Below, one piece after another: positions 1 through 6,185 of a stretch of DNA of 8,133 nt. The notes below the pieces were generated by a model. That model was not told the origin of the DNA and ran no database searches. It saw nothing but the letters and a program-made list of their open reading frames with translations. Where the stretch lies: NCBI GenBank assembly GCA_937974415.1, contig CALJXB010000357.1, positions 1 through 8,133 of the forward strand, in the 5' to 3' direction. The first letter of the stretch is position 1, and each line of letters begins with the position of its first letter. Both the position numbers and the translations under genes were made by a program. The stretch is from an uncultured Kiloniellales bacterium. Its GTDB lineage: Bacteria > Pseudomonadota > Alphaproteobacteria > Kiloniellales > JAKSDN01.

Positions 1-1
1 G

Positions 2-229
<228 letters not shown>

Positions 230-234
230 CAGGC

Positions 235-269
235 GAGACCGCCGTGGCCTCCTGCGCGAGGTCGGTCTC
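235..269 (+). terminator. Possible terminator hairpin after the GMC oxidoreductase gene
   Basis: A perfect 7-bp inverted repeat (gagaccg at 235-241, cggtctc at 263-269) encloses a second 4-bp stem (cctc 248-251, gagg 258-261). It starts 6 bp after the stop codon. There is no T-run after it, so it may be a Rho-assisted or 3'-end stabilising hairpin rather than a classical intrinsic terminator. The rest of the 230-403 gap shows only a short inverted repeat (tgggaa 349-354, ttccca 369-374) and no clear promoter. Confidence 0.35.
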
Positions 270-403
270 GGCGGGACGTAGCTGTTTCGGCTTGAGATCA
301 TCCCTGTGGTGTCTTTCCAGCAGGCTGGGCTATCATGGCTCGGAGTCTTGGGAAATCGAGCCGGGAAATTCCCAGCAAGCCATCGTCGTCGGGGAGGCTG
401 AAC

Positions 404-682
404 ATGAAGACATTGGTTGCCGTTCTGTGCGTGGCGTCGCTGAGCGCCTGCGGCACCGCCATCGAGTCGGCGGACCAGGACCACGTGTCGATCCGATTCA
501 ACAACTACGCCGACTCACCGGTTTCGCTCCGCCCCATGGCCGACGAGCAGTGCGCCTCCCACGACCGGGTTGCGGTCTATGAGAGCACGTCGTCGGGTGA
601 GGGGCTTCTCGGCTTCCTGACAGGCCTGCCCCTGGAGGCCCAGTTCGCGTGCCGCACGCCCTATAGCGCCTCCCAGTCTTGA
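404..682 (+). CDS. Small lipoprotein, 92 aa
   Basis: The ATG at 404 is chosen because GGGGAGG (391-397) lies 6 nt upstream and because a lipoprotein signal peptide starts right there. A hydrophobic stretch at residues 4-13 is followed by lipobox L-S-A-C, placing the lipidated Cys at residue 16. An upstream in-frame ATG at 335 would bury the signal peptide. The mature part is short (about 76 residues). It has a beta-rich SIRFNNYAD-like strand, then a Cys in DEQCASH and a Cys in FACR near the end that could pair. This spaced A/C...F.C arrangement recalls small envelope lipoproteins of alphaproteobacteria, but I cannot assign a named family. It probably shares a transcript with the lipoprotein gene 44 bp downstream. 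A membrane or periplasmic envelope role is inferred from the signal only. Confidence 0.75.
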   Translation: MKTLVAVLCVASLSACGTAIESADQDHVSIRFNNYADSPVSLRPMADEQCASHDRVAVYESTSSGEGLLGFLTGLPLEAQFACRTPYSASQS

Positions 683-726
683 TAGTCTTTCCTGATTTGG
701 GGCGCAGAAGGGGCACGGGCGGCGAC

Positions 727-1200
727 ATGGCTTTGAAGCCCCGTTTCTGGCTAGCTTTGATCGCCCTGGCCGTCGTGCCGGCATGCAGCCAGCCGGTTCA
801 CATTTCCGACAGCGCACCGCGCGCGGCCGAAACGCTCGCGACTGTCTCGGGCGGCGGCTTCCCGAACCTGCGGTCGGTCGATGGCGAGGCGGTCCCGCCC
901 AACCTCGTCGCCGGTAGGCCCGATGCCATCGTGGCGCCCGGGGGCCACAGCCTGGTGATCGACTACCAGCCCTGTACGGACGCCAATTCCTGCGCCCTCA
1001 CGTCGGTGACCGCAGAGGTGGTCCTGGAGCCCGGCCGCGACTACGACATTCGCTATCGCAAGGACGGCTGCTCGCTTTGGGTGGCCGTCACGGCCTTTGT
1101 GCGAAAGCAGGAAATGCCGTGCCGCACCTACCTGTGGATCGAGGACCGGGGGACCGGCGCGGCGGTTTGGGGCGCGGCCCCGTCCGACTCGAGAACCTGA
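727..1200 (+). CDS. Lipoprotein, 157 aa, with VDGEAV / APGGHSL segment
   Basis: The ATG at 727 begins a clean lipoprotein signal: basic K4/R6, hydrophobic residues 7-17, lipobox V-P-A-C with Cys20. A TTG at 679 in the same frame overlaps the preceding stop but would bury the signal, so it is rejected. An AGAAGGGG tract lies at 706-713, rather far (13 nt) for a ribosome site. The mature protein has a RSVDGEAVPP segment, then VAPGGHSLVIDYQPC, then LEPGRDYDIRY and ends with PCRTYLWIEDR. This order (VDG loop, PG-H strand, PG-Y strand) resembles small beta-sandwich envelope lipoproteins in proteobacteria. The mature part contains several Cys (QPC, NSC, DGC, MPC) that could form disulfides in the periplasm. 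It follows the 404-682 lipoprotein gene by 44 bp and converges on the OmpA-type gene. Specific function unknown. Confidence 0.8.
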   Translation: MALKPRFWLALIALAVVPACSQPVHISDSAPRAAETLATVSGGGFPNLRSVDGEAVPPNLVAGRPDAIVAPGGHSLVIDYQPCTDANSCALTSVTAEVVLEPGRDYDIRYRKDGCSLWVAVTAFVRKQEMPCRTYLWIEDRGTGAAVWGAAPSDSRT

Positions 1201-1281
1201 GGCGAGCCATCTGGCCCTCGGCGCGACGGTCGCGGCCCGATCGGGTGCGGGTGTGTTCGCGAAGCGTCTCCGCCAAGCGAA

Positions 1282-1307
1282 GCGGCGCCCCCTTGAGGAG
1301 GCGCCGC
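1282..1307. terminator. Possible bidirectional terminator hairpin between convergent genes
   Basis: A perfect 8-bp GC-only inverted repeat (gcggcgcc at 1282-1289, ggcgccgc at 1300-1307) with a 10-nt loop sits in the 130-bp gap between the lipoprotein stop (1200) and the OmpA-family stop (1331). The position suits termination for both strands. Neither side has a T-run, so intrinsic termination is uncertain. Confidence 0.45.
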
Positions 1308-1330
1308 CCTAGGCCCGGCCGGCATGCGAC

Positions 1331-2227
1331 CTAGTCGATGCGGATCTGAACGTTGCGGTTTTCCTGCTCCGCGACCTGATCCGGGGTCGGCACGCGCGGA
1401 TCGCTTTCGCCAACGCCGCTGGCCGTAATCTCGGCGTCGACACCCTTGCTCTTCAGGTAGTCGCGCACCGAATCGGCCCGCTCGACCGACAGGATCTGAT
1501 TGTATTCGGGCGAGCCCATGGTATCCGTGTGACCGACCAGGCTGACGCTGGTGGCGCCGGTCTCGTCGATGGCCTCGCCGACGCGGTCCAGGATGCTCGC
1601 CGCGTCGGCGCGGACGTTGTGCTTGTCGAAGTCGAAATAGACCAGATAGTCGCGGGCCACCGGTTCCGGCGCCGGCGCTATGATCGCCACGGCTTCGGGT
1701 TCCGGCTCGGGTGCGATTGCCTCCTGAACCCGGGCTAGGGCCGCCTCGAAGCGGTCCCGGCAGTACGCGATATCGTCCTCTTGGAAGCCCTCGTTGAGCA
1801 GTTCCTGCTCTTGCACCCAGCAATCGAAATTGGCCTGCGCCTCGGCGGCATCGCCCGGTGCCGTCGTGCGCCCGTTGTCGTCGAGAGCCAAAAGCAGTTG
1901 CCCGCGCGCGGCAGAGAGCTCGCCGGCGTCCTGCTCGCTCAGCTTCCAGTTTCCGGGGTCTTCGGGCTCGACCTGTTCGCCGTTGCCGGCCGCCGTGGCC
2001 TTGCGCGCAAAGAGACCAGCGTGCTCCCAGTCGGACTCGTCGTATTCCCGTTGCGCGACGGTCACGTATTGCTCCTGCAGCGCCGCGTTGAAGGCCCCCG
2101 ACGGCGGGCCGGCCATCTTGGCCGCCTCCATATCTCTGTCCACCGAAAAGGCGCCCTCAAACGACTGACACGACGCCACCGCGGCAATCAACGCGATGCA
2201 GAATCCGAACCTGGATAGCGGTTTCAT
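1331..2227 (-). CDS. OmpA-family peptidoglycan-binding lipoprotein, 298 aa
   Basis: The start at 2227 follows a GGGGAGA ribosome site and opens a lipoprotein signal with lipobox V-A-S-C (Cys20). An in-frame ATG further upstream (2380) would bury the signal. Residues about 45-170 are a mainly helical, acidic region with two Cys (136 in DCWVQ, 156 in AYCRD) that could pair. A Pro/Glu linker follows (about 172-191). The C-terminal OmpA domain spans about 194-298: YLVYFDFDKHNV, then SLVGHTDTMGS with D235, SVERADSVRDYL with R250, and ENRNVQIRID with R291. D235 and R250 fall at the positions that hold the diaminopimelate group of peptidoglycan in the family. The protein should be anchored in the outer membrane and clamp to the cell wall, like Pal, but the helical N-terminal region makes it longer than Pal. 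It has its own candidate promoter. Confidence 0.93.
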   Translation of the reverse strand: MKPLSRFGFCIALIAAVASCQSFEGAFSVDRDMEAAKMAGPPSGAFNAALQEQYVTVAQREYDESDWEHAGLFARKATAAGNGEQVEPEDPGNWKLSEQDAGELSAARGQLLLALDDNGRTTAPGDAAEAQANFDCWVQEQELLNEGFQEDDIAYCRDRFEAALARVQEAIAPEPEPEAVAIIAPAPEPVARDYLVYFDFDKHNVRADAASILDRVGEAIDETGATSVSLVGHTDTMGSPEYNQILSVERADSVRDYLKSKGVDAEITASGVGESDPRVPTPDQVAEQENRNVQIRID

Positions 2228-2589
2228 TGGATTGTCTCCCCCCAAACCTAAACGGCGTAAGCTCCCGCACCTTAGCAGGATCGTCGCGGCAAGAGGGAGA
2301 ACAATCGCCACGTCGAGGTGTCGCATTTTTGCTGGCTGAACACTGTGCGGCCTCGCCCTATCATGTGCGCGCTGCCGCAATCGGGCGAAGTAAGGATCGA
2401 CGAAATAGGGGAGGTGGGGCTACGCCCCGGCCCGTCCAAGTAGTCCTGCAGCACCAGGGATTGCAGCGAACCGCCCGCCTCGTTGAATGTCGTTGGCGTG
2501 CTTGGAAACCGAGGCGGTCGAATTGCCCTAATCGTCTGACCAGATTCTTGCGACGGCCTTAAACCGCTCGTGCGAAGGTATCGGTGCGG
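2228..2589. other. Intergenic region between gene A and the OmpA-family gene
   Basis: This 362-bp gap contains the OmpA-gene leader and promoter candidate at its left. At its right it holds possible 3'-end structures for the operon ending at 2590. One is an 8-bp inverted repeat (ccgcctcg 2475-2482, cgaggcgg 2510-2517) with a 27-nt loop. Another is a short hairpin (ggggc 2416-2420, gcccc 2424-2428). I see no convincing gene: the open frames here lack ribosome sites and recognisable protein features. Confidence 0.5.
2269..2292 (-). promoter_or_regulatory. Candidate housekeeping promoter for the OmpA-family gene
   Basis: On the minus strand TTGCCGC (2286-2292) is followed after 9 nt by GCTAAGGT (2269-2276), 41 bp before the ATG at 2227. 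This resembles the Caulobacter-type housekeeping consensus TTGNCGS, 10-14 nt, GCTANAWC, with a weak right half of the -10. It is a pattern match by eye only. Confidence 0.3.
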
Positions 2590-4488
2590 TCAGTTGCCGC
2601 CGCCGTTGCCGTTCCCGTTCCCGCCGCCGTTCCCGTTCCCGCCACCGTTGCCGCCACCGTTGCCGTTTCCGTTCCCGCCGCCGTTGCCGGTCCCGCCGCC
2701 GTTGCCGTTCCCGCCGCCGTTCCCGTTCCCGCCGGAACCGCCCGAGCCACCGCCGGAACCGCCGGAGCCACCACCGCTCGAGCCGCCACCCGAACCACCA
2801 CCCGAGGCGCCGCCGCCGCCGCCGCCGACGCCGCCACTGTCGTGATCGCCTCCGCCGGCAAAACCAGTCGCGCGCCCACCGTCTGCGGTACGGTCGTGCG
2901 ACCGGAACTCGACGTTCAGGGAGTTTGACCGAAAGAAAGGCGGCTGGCCGGGGTAGACCGGCACGACCAAGGCCTGCATATCGAGGATCTCCGAGTCGAG
3001 GTCCTGTTTGAGACCCCCGTTTTGGTCGAGCGCGAGATCCGAGTCGGCGGCCGGTCCGCCGGAATCTGCCGCTGCCACCGCGTTTGGCTGGAGTGCCGGG
3101 TCGTGAGACAGGGCGGTGGCGGGGGGTGTCCGTTCCGTGCCGGTCGGCGGGGGCGCTTCCGCAGGGACGGCCATGGCCTGGACCGAGGGATGCTCGGGGA
3201 TGAGCTCCTTGGCTTTTGCGGCATAGTGGCCGGCCCTGGAAAAATTGCCTTTCGCGGCGGCGAGCTTGGACTGCTCGACCAATAGGACTCCGATCTGCTC
3301 GATCCCGGCCTGGGCGACCTGGTTGTCCGGTTGGATCGTCAAGACCTGTTGGTAGGTCTCCAGAGCATTGTCGCCGCTCGGGGTCGTGAGCGCCAATCGC
3401 GCCGTCTGGTCTTCTGCCTGCCCCAGCAATCTCGACACCTCCTGCCAAGTGCCGCCTGGCGGCGGTGCCGCCTTTGTCGCTTGAACGGGAGTTGCTGCTT
3501 CGACGCTCGACGGCGCCGGCAAGGCGTTCTGCGGCGCCTCACTGGGTTTAGTCGAGGGTTTAGTCAAGGGTTCGGTCGGGGGCGCTACCGTTTGGTGCGG
3601 CTCGTTCGTCTTCGCATTGGGCTTGGAGGAGGCGAGGATGGCTTCGAGGGTCGATGCAGGCGCTTGCGTGGCCGGGTCCGGGGCGCCTTCCGACTCCGGC
3701 GCTTGCGGGGCCGCGGCCGGATTGTCGGATGGGGTCTGGGACGAGGCGAGGCTTTGCTCGACCGATTGGGCCTGCTCCGGTTCCTGGTCGGGCGCTGGCT
3801 CTGAGGCCATGCCGCCGACTTTCGGTCTGTCCTGAAGAGACCCGGTGTCTTCGGCGACCGCGACTTCCGCCGTCGCCGCTTCAGGCTCGCGGGCCTGGTT
3901 GGTCTCCCCTGGCATCGCGGCCGGGGCGTCTGTCGAGCCGGGCTCCGATTGACCGACCAACGGGACGCCCGGGCTTAGGGTGCGCAGATCATCGCCACGC
4001 CACCCGTAAGCGACGGCGGCCACGACAAGCAGGGATCCCGTCAGACCGTAAACGGCGAGCCTTCTGCCCCGCGGACTGTGCGCGACAACGGGGTGGAGGT
4101 CTCCTGCGCCATTTGCATCGGAGTTTTCGTCGCCGTCACCATCGCCGCCACCCTTCATCATGGCGTCGAGCGCATCTAAGCGGTCGACGAGCTGTGCCCG
4201 CGCCTCATGAGACTTCGGGGAGACCCATCGCGACAGCGGGCGCGGCGGGCCAACCAGCGAGTCTTGCAGCGGGTTCCTGAGCCGTTGAAACGCTTCGAGG
4301 GCGCGCCCCTGCTTTTCTTCGAGGCGGTAGATGCGCTCTTGATTGTGCACCAGGCTTGTCTCGACCGCCTCGAGGAGCTCCAGGAGTTGCGTACTGCGCT
4401 CGCGGTCGCCCTCAGCCGAAGAGCGCAGCTGCGACTCGCTCGCGGCGACGCGCCGTTTCAATTCCTCGGCATCAAACAACGCGGACAT
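2590..4488 (-). CDS. Gene A: membrane-spanning coiled-coil protein with TPR-like segment and Gly/Asn-rich tail, 632 aa
   Basis: The start at 4488 is chosen over an in-frame ATG at 4548 because GGGAGG lies 5 nt upstream and the protein then aligns with paralogues B and C from its first residues. Residues 8-78 form a charged coiled coil (ELKRRVAAS, GDRERSTQLL, VETSLVHNQ, RLEEKQ). Residues 91-110 carry PKSHEARAQL and a second helix. An acidic Gly/Asp loop (113-130) precedes RRLAVYGL and one membrane span (about 143-162). A Pro/Ala/Glu/Ser-rich linker runs to about 345. Residues 347-436 look like TPR helices (ALETYQQVLTIQPDN, then AAKGNFSRAGHYAAKAKELIPEHP). From 545 to the end the sequence is almost only Gly, Ser and Asn. 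Predicted topology is N-terminus in the cytoplasm and C-terminus in the periplasm. It overlaps gene B by 17 bp. I do not recognise the family; a TolA-like or scaffold role is only an analogy. Confidence 0.85.
   Translation of the reverse strand: MSALFDAEELKRRVAASESQLRSSAEGDRERSTQLLELLEAVETSLVHNQERIYRLEEKQGRALEAFQRLRNPLQDSLVGPPRPLSRWVSPKSHEARAQLVDRLDALDAMMKGGGDGDGDENSDANGAGDLHPVVAHSPRGRRLAVYGLTGSLLVVAAVAYGWRGDDLRTLSPGVPLVGQSEPGSTDAPAAMPGETNQAREPEAATAEVAVAEDTGSLQDRPKVGGMASEPAPDQEPEQAQSVEQSLASSQTPSDNPAAAPQAPESEGAPDPATQAPASTLEAILASSKPNAKTNEPHQTVAPPTEPLTKPSTKPSEAPQNALPAPSSVEAATPVQATKAAPPPGGTWQEVSRLLGQAEDQTARLALTTPSGDNALETYQQVLTIQPDNQVAQAGIEQIGVLLVEQSKLAAAKGNFSRAGHYAAKAKELIPEHPSVQAMAVPAEAPPPTGTERTPPATALSHDPALQPNAVAAADSGGPAADSDLALDQNGGLKQDLDSEILDMQALVVPVYPGQPPFFRSNSLNVEFRSHDRTADGGRATGFAGGGDHDSGGVGGGGGGASGGGSGGGSSGGGSGGSGGGSGGSGGNGNGGGNGNGGGTGNGGGNGNGNGGGNGGGNGNGGGNGNGNGGGN
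2593..2856 (-). repeat. Simple-repeat tract encoding the Gly/Ser then Gly/Asn tail of gene A
   Basis: The last 88 codons of gene A are low-complexity. From 2856 to about 2737 they read as GGGS/GGSGG-like units. From about 2736 to 2593 they are variations on GNGGGN, encoded by 6-nt building blocks based on GGCGGC, GGCAAC and GGGAAC. The Gly and Asn codons vary in the third base, so the DNA is not a perfect repeat. This points to selection at protein level or to old expansions rather than a fresh slippage product. Its length may still vary between strains. Confidence 0.85.
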
Positions 4489-5083
4489 CGGCGCCTCCCG
4501 CCCATCGCCTCGCTTTTTTCCGTCTGACCAAGTGGAGCGGCATGCCACTGTTCGCCTTGCGGGCGATGAGAGTCTCGGCGATGAGCGAACCTAGGGAGTC
4601 GAAAATCGCTGCGAGCGCCTTGGCGGGAAGCGATAGCGCGAGCGTGAAGACTGTGAGGACCAGGCTGCGGCGCTTGTGGGTGGGCGCCGGCGCGCGCTCA
4701 TTCGTGGCGTCTCCGTCCGGCTCCTCGCCGCCCTCGGCCATGGCGGAGATGAGGTCATCCAGCCGGGCGATCAGCTCGGCCCGAGCGGCATGGGACTTCG
4801 GGCAGAAACAGCGCCGGAGCAGACGCGGCGGCCGCGTCTGTCTGTCGTGCAGCAAGTCTCTCAGCCGGCGGAACTCCTCGACTGCCCGGTCGTGATTTTC
4901 CTCGAGGCCGCTGATGTGCCGCTGATTTTGCACCAGGGTTTTCTCGACCCCCTCGAGGACCCGCAACAGGTGGGCGTTACGCTCGCGTTCGTCCTGCGCC
5001 ACGGCGCTCAGCTTCGACCGGCTCGCGGCGACCCGCTGCTTTATCTCCGCAGGGTCAAGTACTGTTTCAAATACCGCAGCCAT
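4472..5083 (-). CDS. Gene B: coiled-coil protein with C-terminal hydrophobic segment, 203 aa
   Basis: This is the first gene of the B-A operon and a paralogue of A. Residues 13-80 carry the shared module: EIKQRVAAS, DERERNAHLL, VLEGVEKTLVQNQ, then GLEENHDRAVEEFRRLRDLLHD. Residues 95-115 (PKSHAARAELIARLDDL) match A's PKSHEARAQL region. After an acidic loop and THKRRS, residues 140-161 are hydrophobic (LVLTVFTLAL, ALAAIF). They sit where A has its membrane span, followed by an amphipathic, strongly basic end (VRRKKARR). The hydrophobic stretch has Pro153 and Lys155, so it may be re-entrant or peripheral rather than a full span. The ribosome site before the ATG at 5083 is weak (GAGAAGAAAG). The stop at 4472-4474 lies inside gene A, 17 bp overlapping in another frame, which suggests translational coupling. 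Family unknown. Confidence 0.85.
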   Translation of the reverse strand: MAAVFETVLDPAEIKQRVAASRSKLSAVAQDERERNAHLLRVLEGVEKTLVQNQRHISGLEENHDRAVEEFRRLRDLLHDRQTRPPRLLRRCFCPKSHAARAELIARLDDLISAMAEGGEEPDGDATNERAPAPTHKRRSLVLTVFTLALSLPAKALAAIFDSLGSLIAETLIARKANSGMPLHLVRRKKARRWAGGADVRVV

Positions 5084-5213
5084 GGAGACTTTCTTCTCGC
5101 GATTTAGCCGAGATTGAATACTGCCAGTGTTCTGGGCAGGGCGCAGGATTAATCTTTTTAGTCATCAGGAACAATTGTATTTTCTGCAAATCAAAATAAG
5201 TACAGCGAAAAAA

Positions 5214-5224
5214 GTGACTGTCAC
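5214..5224. promoter_or_regulatory. Short palindrome GTGACTGTCAC, possible operator
   Basis: Perfect 5-bp arms around a central T lie in the gene B leader, between the -10-like box (5259-5264) and the start codon (5083), so downstream of any start site set by that box. The spacing does not fit the CRP/FNR half-site arrangement. A dimeric repressor site is possible; no regulator is encoded in the window. Confidence 0.25.
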
Positions 5225-5258
5225 AAAACAGCGCTACGTATATCTATCAGTATAGAAA

Positions 5259-5264
5259 ATTATA
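5259..5264 (-). promoter_or_regulatory. TATAAT -10-like box upstream of gene B
   Basis: The minus strand reads TATAAT exactly. No good TTGACA-like box is found 16-18 nt upstream. It would give a leader of roughly 165-170 nt for the B-A operon. In an AT-rich stretch such a match can occur by chance. Confidence 0.3.
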
Positions 5265-5284
5265 GTACTAGGTAAAGAGATTAA

Positions 5285-5308
5285 TTATTACCACGTATAG
5301 TTAATGCT
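5285..5308 (-). repeat. Copy 1 of a 24-bp element shared by the gene B and gene C upstream regions
   Basis: On the plus strand it is ttattac, 4 variable bases, then tatagttaatgct. It matches 6978-7001 in 20 of 24 positions and has the same orientation relative to the downstream paralogue. It lies 202-225 bp before the gene B start (5083). A 9-bp near-palindrome (attaattat 5280-5288, atagttaat 5297-5305, one mismatch) overlaps it. It could be a regulator site or a remnant of the duplicated upstream region. Confidence 0.6.
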
Positions 5309-5501
5309 AAATACGAGCTCGCGAGAGTTGCTGGCTACATCCCGGGTGTCTGTCAATTCGCCGCATCCCTTATTGCCGCGCAAAGCGGCCGTAATTGCAC
5401 GCGCCCGGTGACAGAGCGGCGTCGAGAGAAGCGCGGGCAACGCCCGGACCGCAGCTTGCAGCTGGGGCGAGGGCCATCGCAAGCGCCAGACCCGCAAGCA
5501 T
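5288..5501 (-). pseudogene. Possible remnant of a small exported or outer-membrane protein gene
   Basis: From an ATG at 5501 the minus strand encodes a signal-peptide-like start (MLAGLALAMALAPAASC), with possible cleavage after ARA, and stops at 5370 after 43 aa. In another frame over the same stretch, the last codons before the TAA at 5288-5290 encode NSRELVFSINYTW. Its alternating pattern and terminal aromatic residue resemble the last strand of an outer-membrane barrel. Read together, this could be a shrunken, frameshifted exported protein. Alternatively both are chance readings in a GC-rich island; no ribosome site precedes 5501. Low confidence. Confidence 0.2.
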
Positions 5502-5719
5502 TTAAAAACAAGGGAGTGTGTGGAGATCATGAAATAGAAATCCGATGAATTGTCATAATTTAGAAGGAGTATGTAAATATTGATTTGAATTTTTCTCTAC
5601 TTTTAGTGATTTTTAATTGAATAATCACCTAAATTGTTTGCGCGGCATTAGATAAATTTGAGCAGAATTGAATGCGACGCCACGACGACGATGCACGACA
5701 ACGATGGGAGATGTTCGCC

Positions 5720-5995
5720 ATGTTCACCCGTACCGTTGATGGTGACGGCGCAGCCTGCGACGGCGCCGCCGCTCTTGAAACTGCCTCCAATGCCGAGGTC
5801 GACCGTGTCATCCAGGAAGTCATCCGCGAGCACGGCGCAAATGCCGCGATCGAGGCGGCGACGCGGATGATGCCGACCCTCGATGAGGGAGCAGTCGGGG
5901 TCCGCTCCTTATGGCAGCGGGTCCTCGAGTCCGCGCAGGACGTGCAGCGAGAAAGCCGCGGTCAACTCACTGCCCCCGCCGAGGCCCACTCATAG
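5720..5995 (+). CDS. Small helical protein of unknown function, 91 aa
   Basis: The ATG at 5720 is preferred because GGGAG (5706-5710) is 9 nt upstream; an ATG at 5711 touches that ribosome site and would add three residues. The protein has no signal peptide or membrane span. Residues about 1-20 are Gly/Ala/Asp-rich and likely flexible. Residues about 22-78 look helical and amphipathic (AEVDRVIQEVIREHG, then AAIEAATRMMPTLDEG, then SLWQRVLESAQDVQRE), and the end is disordered. It is the only plus-strand gene between the coiled-coil genes B and C. It diverges from the B-A operon across the AT-rich region and converges with C. Codon use is GC-rich like the neighbours. I do not recognise a family; a cytoplasmic adaptor or regulator is a guess. 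Confidence 0.6.
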   Translation: MFTRTVDGDGAACDGAAALETASNAEVDRVIQEVIREHGANAAIEAATRMMPTLDEGAVGVRSLWQRVLESAQDVQRESRGQLTAPAEAHS

Positions 5996-5999
5996 CCCG

Positions 6000-6016
6000 A
6001 GCCGGCCATGCCGGCT
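6000..6016. terminator. Hairpin just after the 91-aa gene
   Basis: A perfect 7-bp inverted repeat (agccggc 6000-6006, gccggct 6010-6016) with a 3-nt loop starts 5 bp after the stop at 5995. Additional ggccggc copies at 6017-6023 allow alternative pairing. No T-run follows. Confidence 0.35.
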
Positions 6017-6035
6017 GGCCGGCGACCCGAACGGC

Positions 6036-6092
6036 AGGGTCTGTCGCCTCCTTTGCCTGCGGCCATAACGGCAAAGGAGCTCGGCTGACCCT
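6036..6092. terminator. Large two-part hairpin between convergent genes
   Basis: An outer 6-bp stem (agggtc 6036-6041, gaccct 6087-6092) encloses a 10-bp perfect inner stem (ctcctttgcc 6048-6057, ggcaaaggag 6070-6079) with a 12-nt loop. It sits between the stop of the 91-aa gene (5995) and the stop of gene C (6186), where a bidirectional terminator is expected. There is no T-run. A structured RNA or a 3'-end processing element is an alternative. A smaller GC hairpin (6132-6145) lies between it and gene C. Confidence 0.45.
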
Positions 6093-6185
6093 CCGCCGAC
6101 TGAGGATAAGGCAGTCCAGGCCCGAACCGTAGCGCGCTCGCGCGCCCGCTGTGGCTTCTGGGCGAGTGGGTGTTTGTCTCAATTC

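Larger units (their letters stand above)
5084..5719. other. AT-rich intergenic region upstream of gene B
   Basis: Base composition changes abruptly here. Positions about 5140-5310 and 5500-5680 are AT-rich, separated by a GC-rich island (about 5320-5490). It holds the leader of gene B (a block at 5109-5134 resembling the gene C leader), a TATAAT-like -10 on the minus strand, a GTGACTGTCAC palindrome (5214-5224), the 24-bp element shared with gene C, a possible gene remnant (5288-5501), and an inverted repeat at 5602-5633 (ttta-g-tgatt against aatcacctaaa, one bulge). Two ribosome-site-like stretches (around 5513-5527 and 5564-5568) are followed by ATG and an almost immediate stop, so I call no gene there. 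Confidence 0.6.

Noticed and set aside
1128..1823. Long minus-strand open frame of 231 codons
   Set aside because: It overlaps the OmpA-family and lipoprotein genes in another frame; its Arg/Gly-rich composition is typical of a shadow frame in GC-rich DNA.
2570..2845. Plus-strand open frame encoding a Pro/Phe-rich protein
   Set aside because: It is the complementary reading of the Gly/Asn-repeat DNA of gene A, with no ribosome site or other protein features.
2593..2856. CRISPR-like or satellite array
   Set aside because: The repeats are 6-nt codon-level units within an open frame, with no spacers.
2528..3448. Long minus-strand open frame of 306 codons
   Set aside because: Shadow of gene A in another frame, very Arg-rich through the repeat; gene A has the ribosome site and family homology.
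3654..4280. Plus-strand open frame of 208 codons
   Set aside because: Antisense to gene A, dominated by Arg/Pro, no ribosome site.
5214..5224. CRP/FNR-type site in the GTGACTGTCAC palindrome
   Set aside because: The half-sites are separated by far fewer bases than a CRP or FNR site needs; kept only as an unspecified palindrome.
5281..5304. TTAA-N-TTAA pair resembling a CtrA site
   Set aside because: The spacing between the TTAA half-sites is 18 nt, not the 7 nt of the CtrA consensus.
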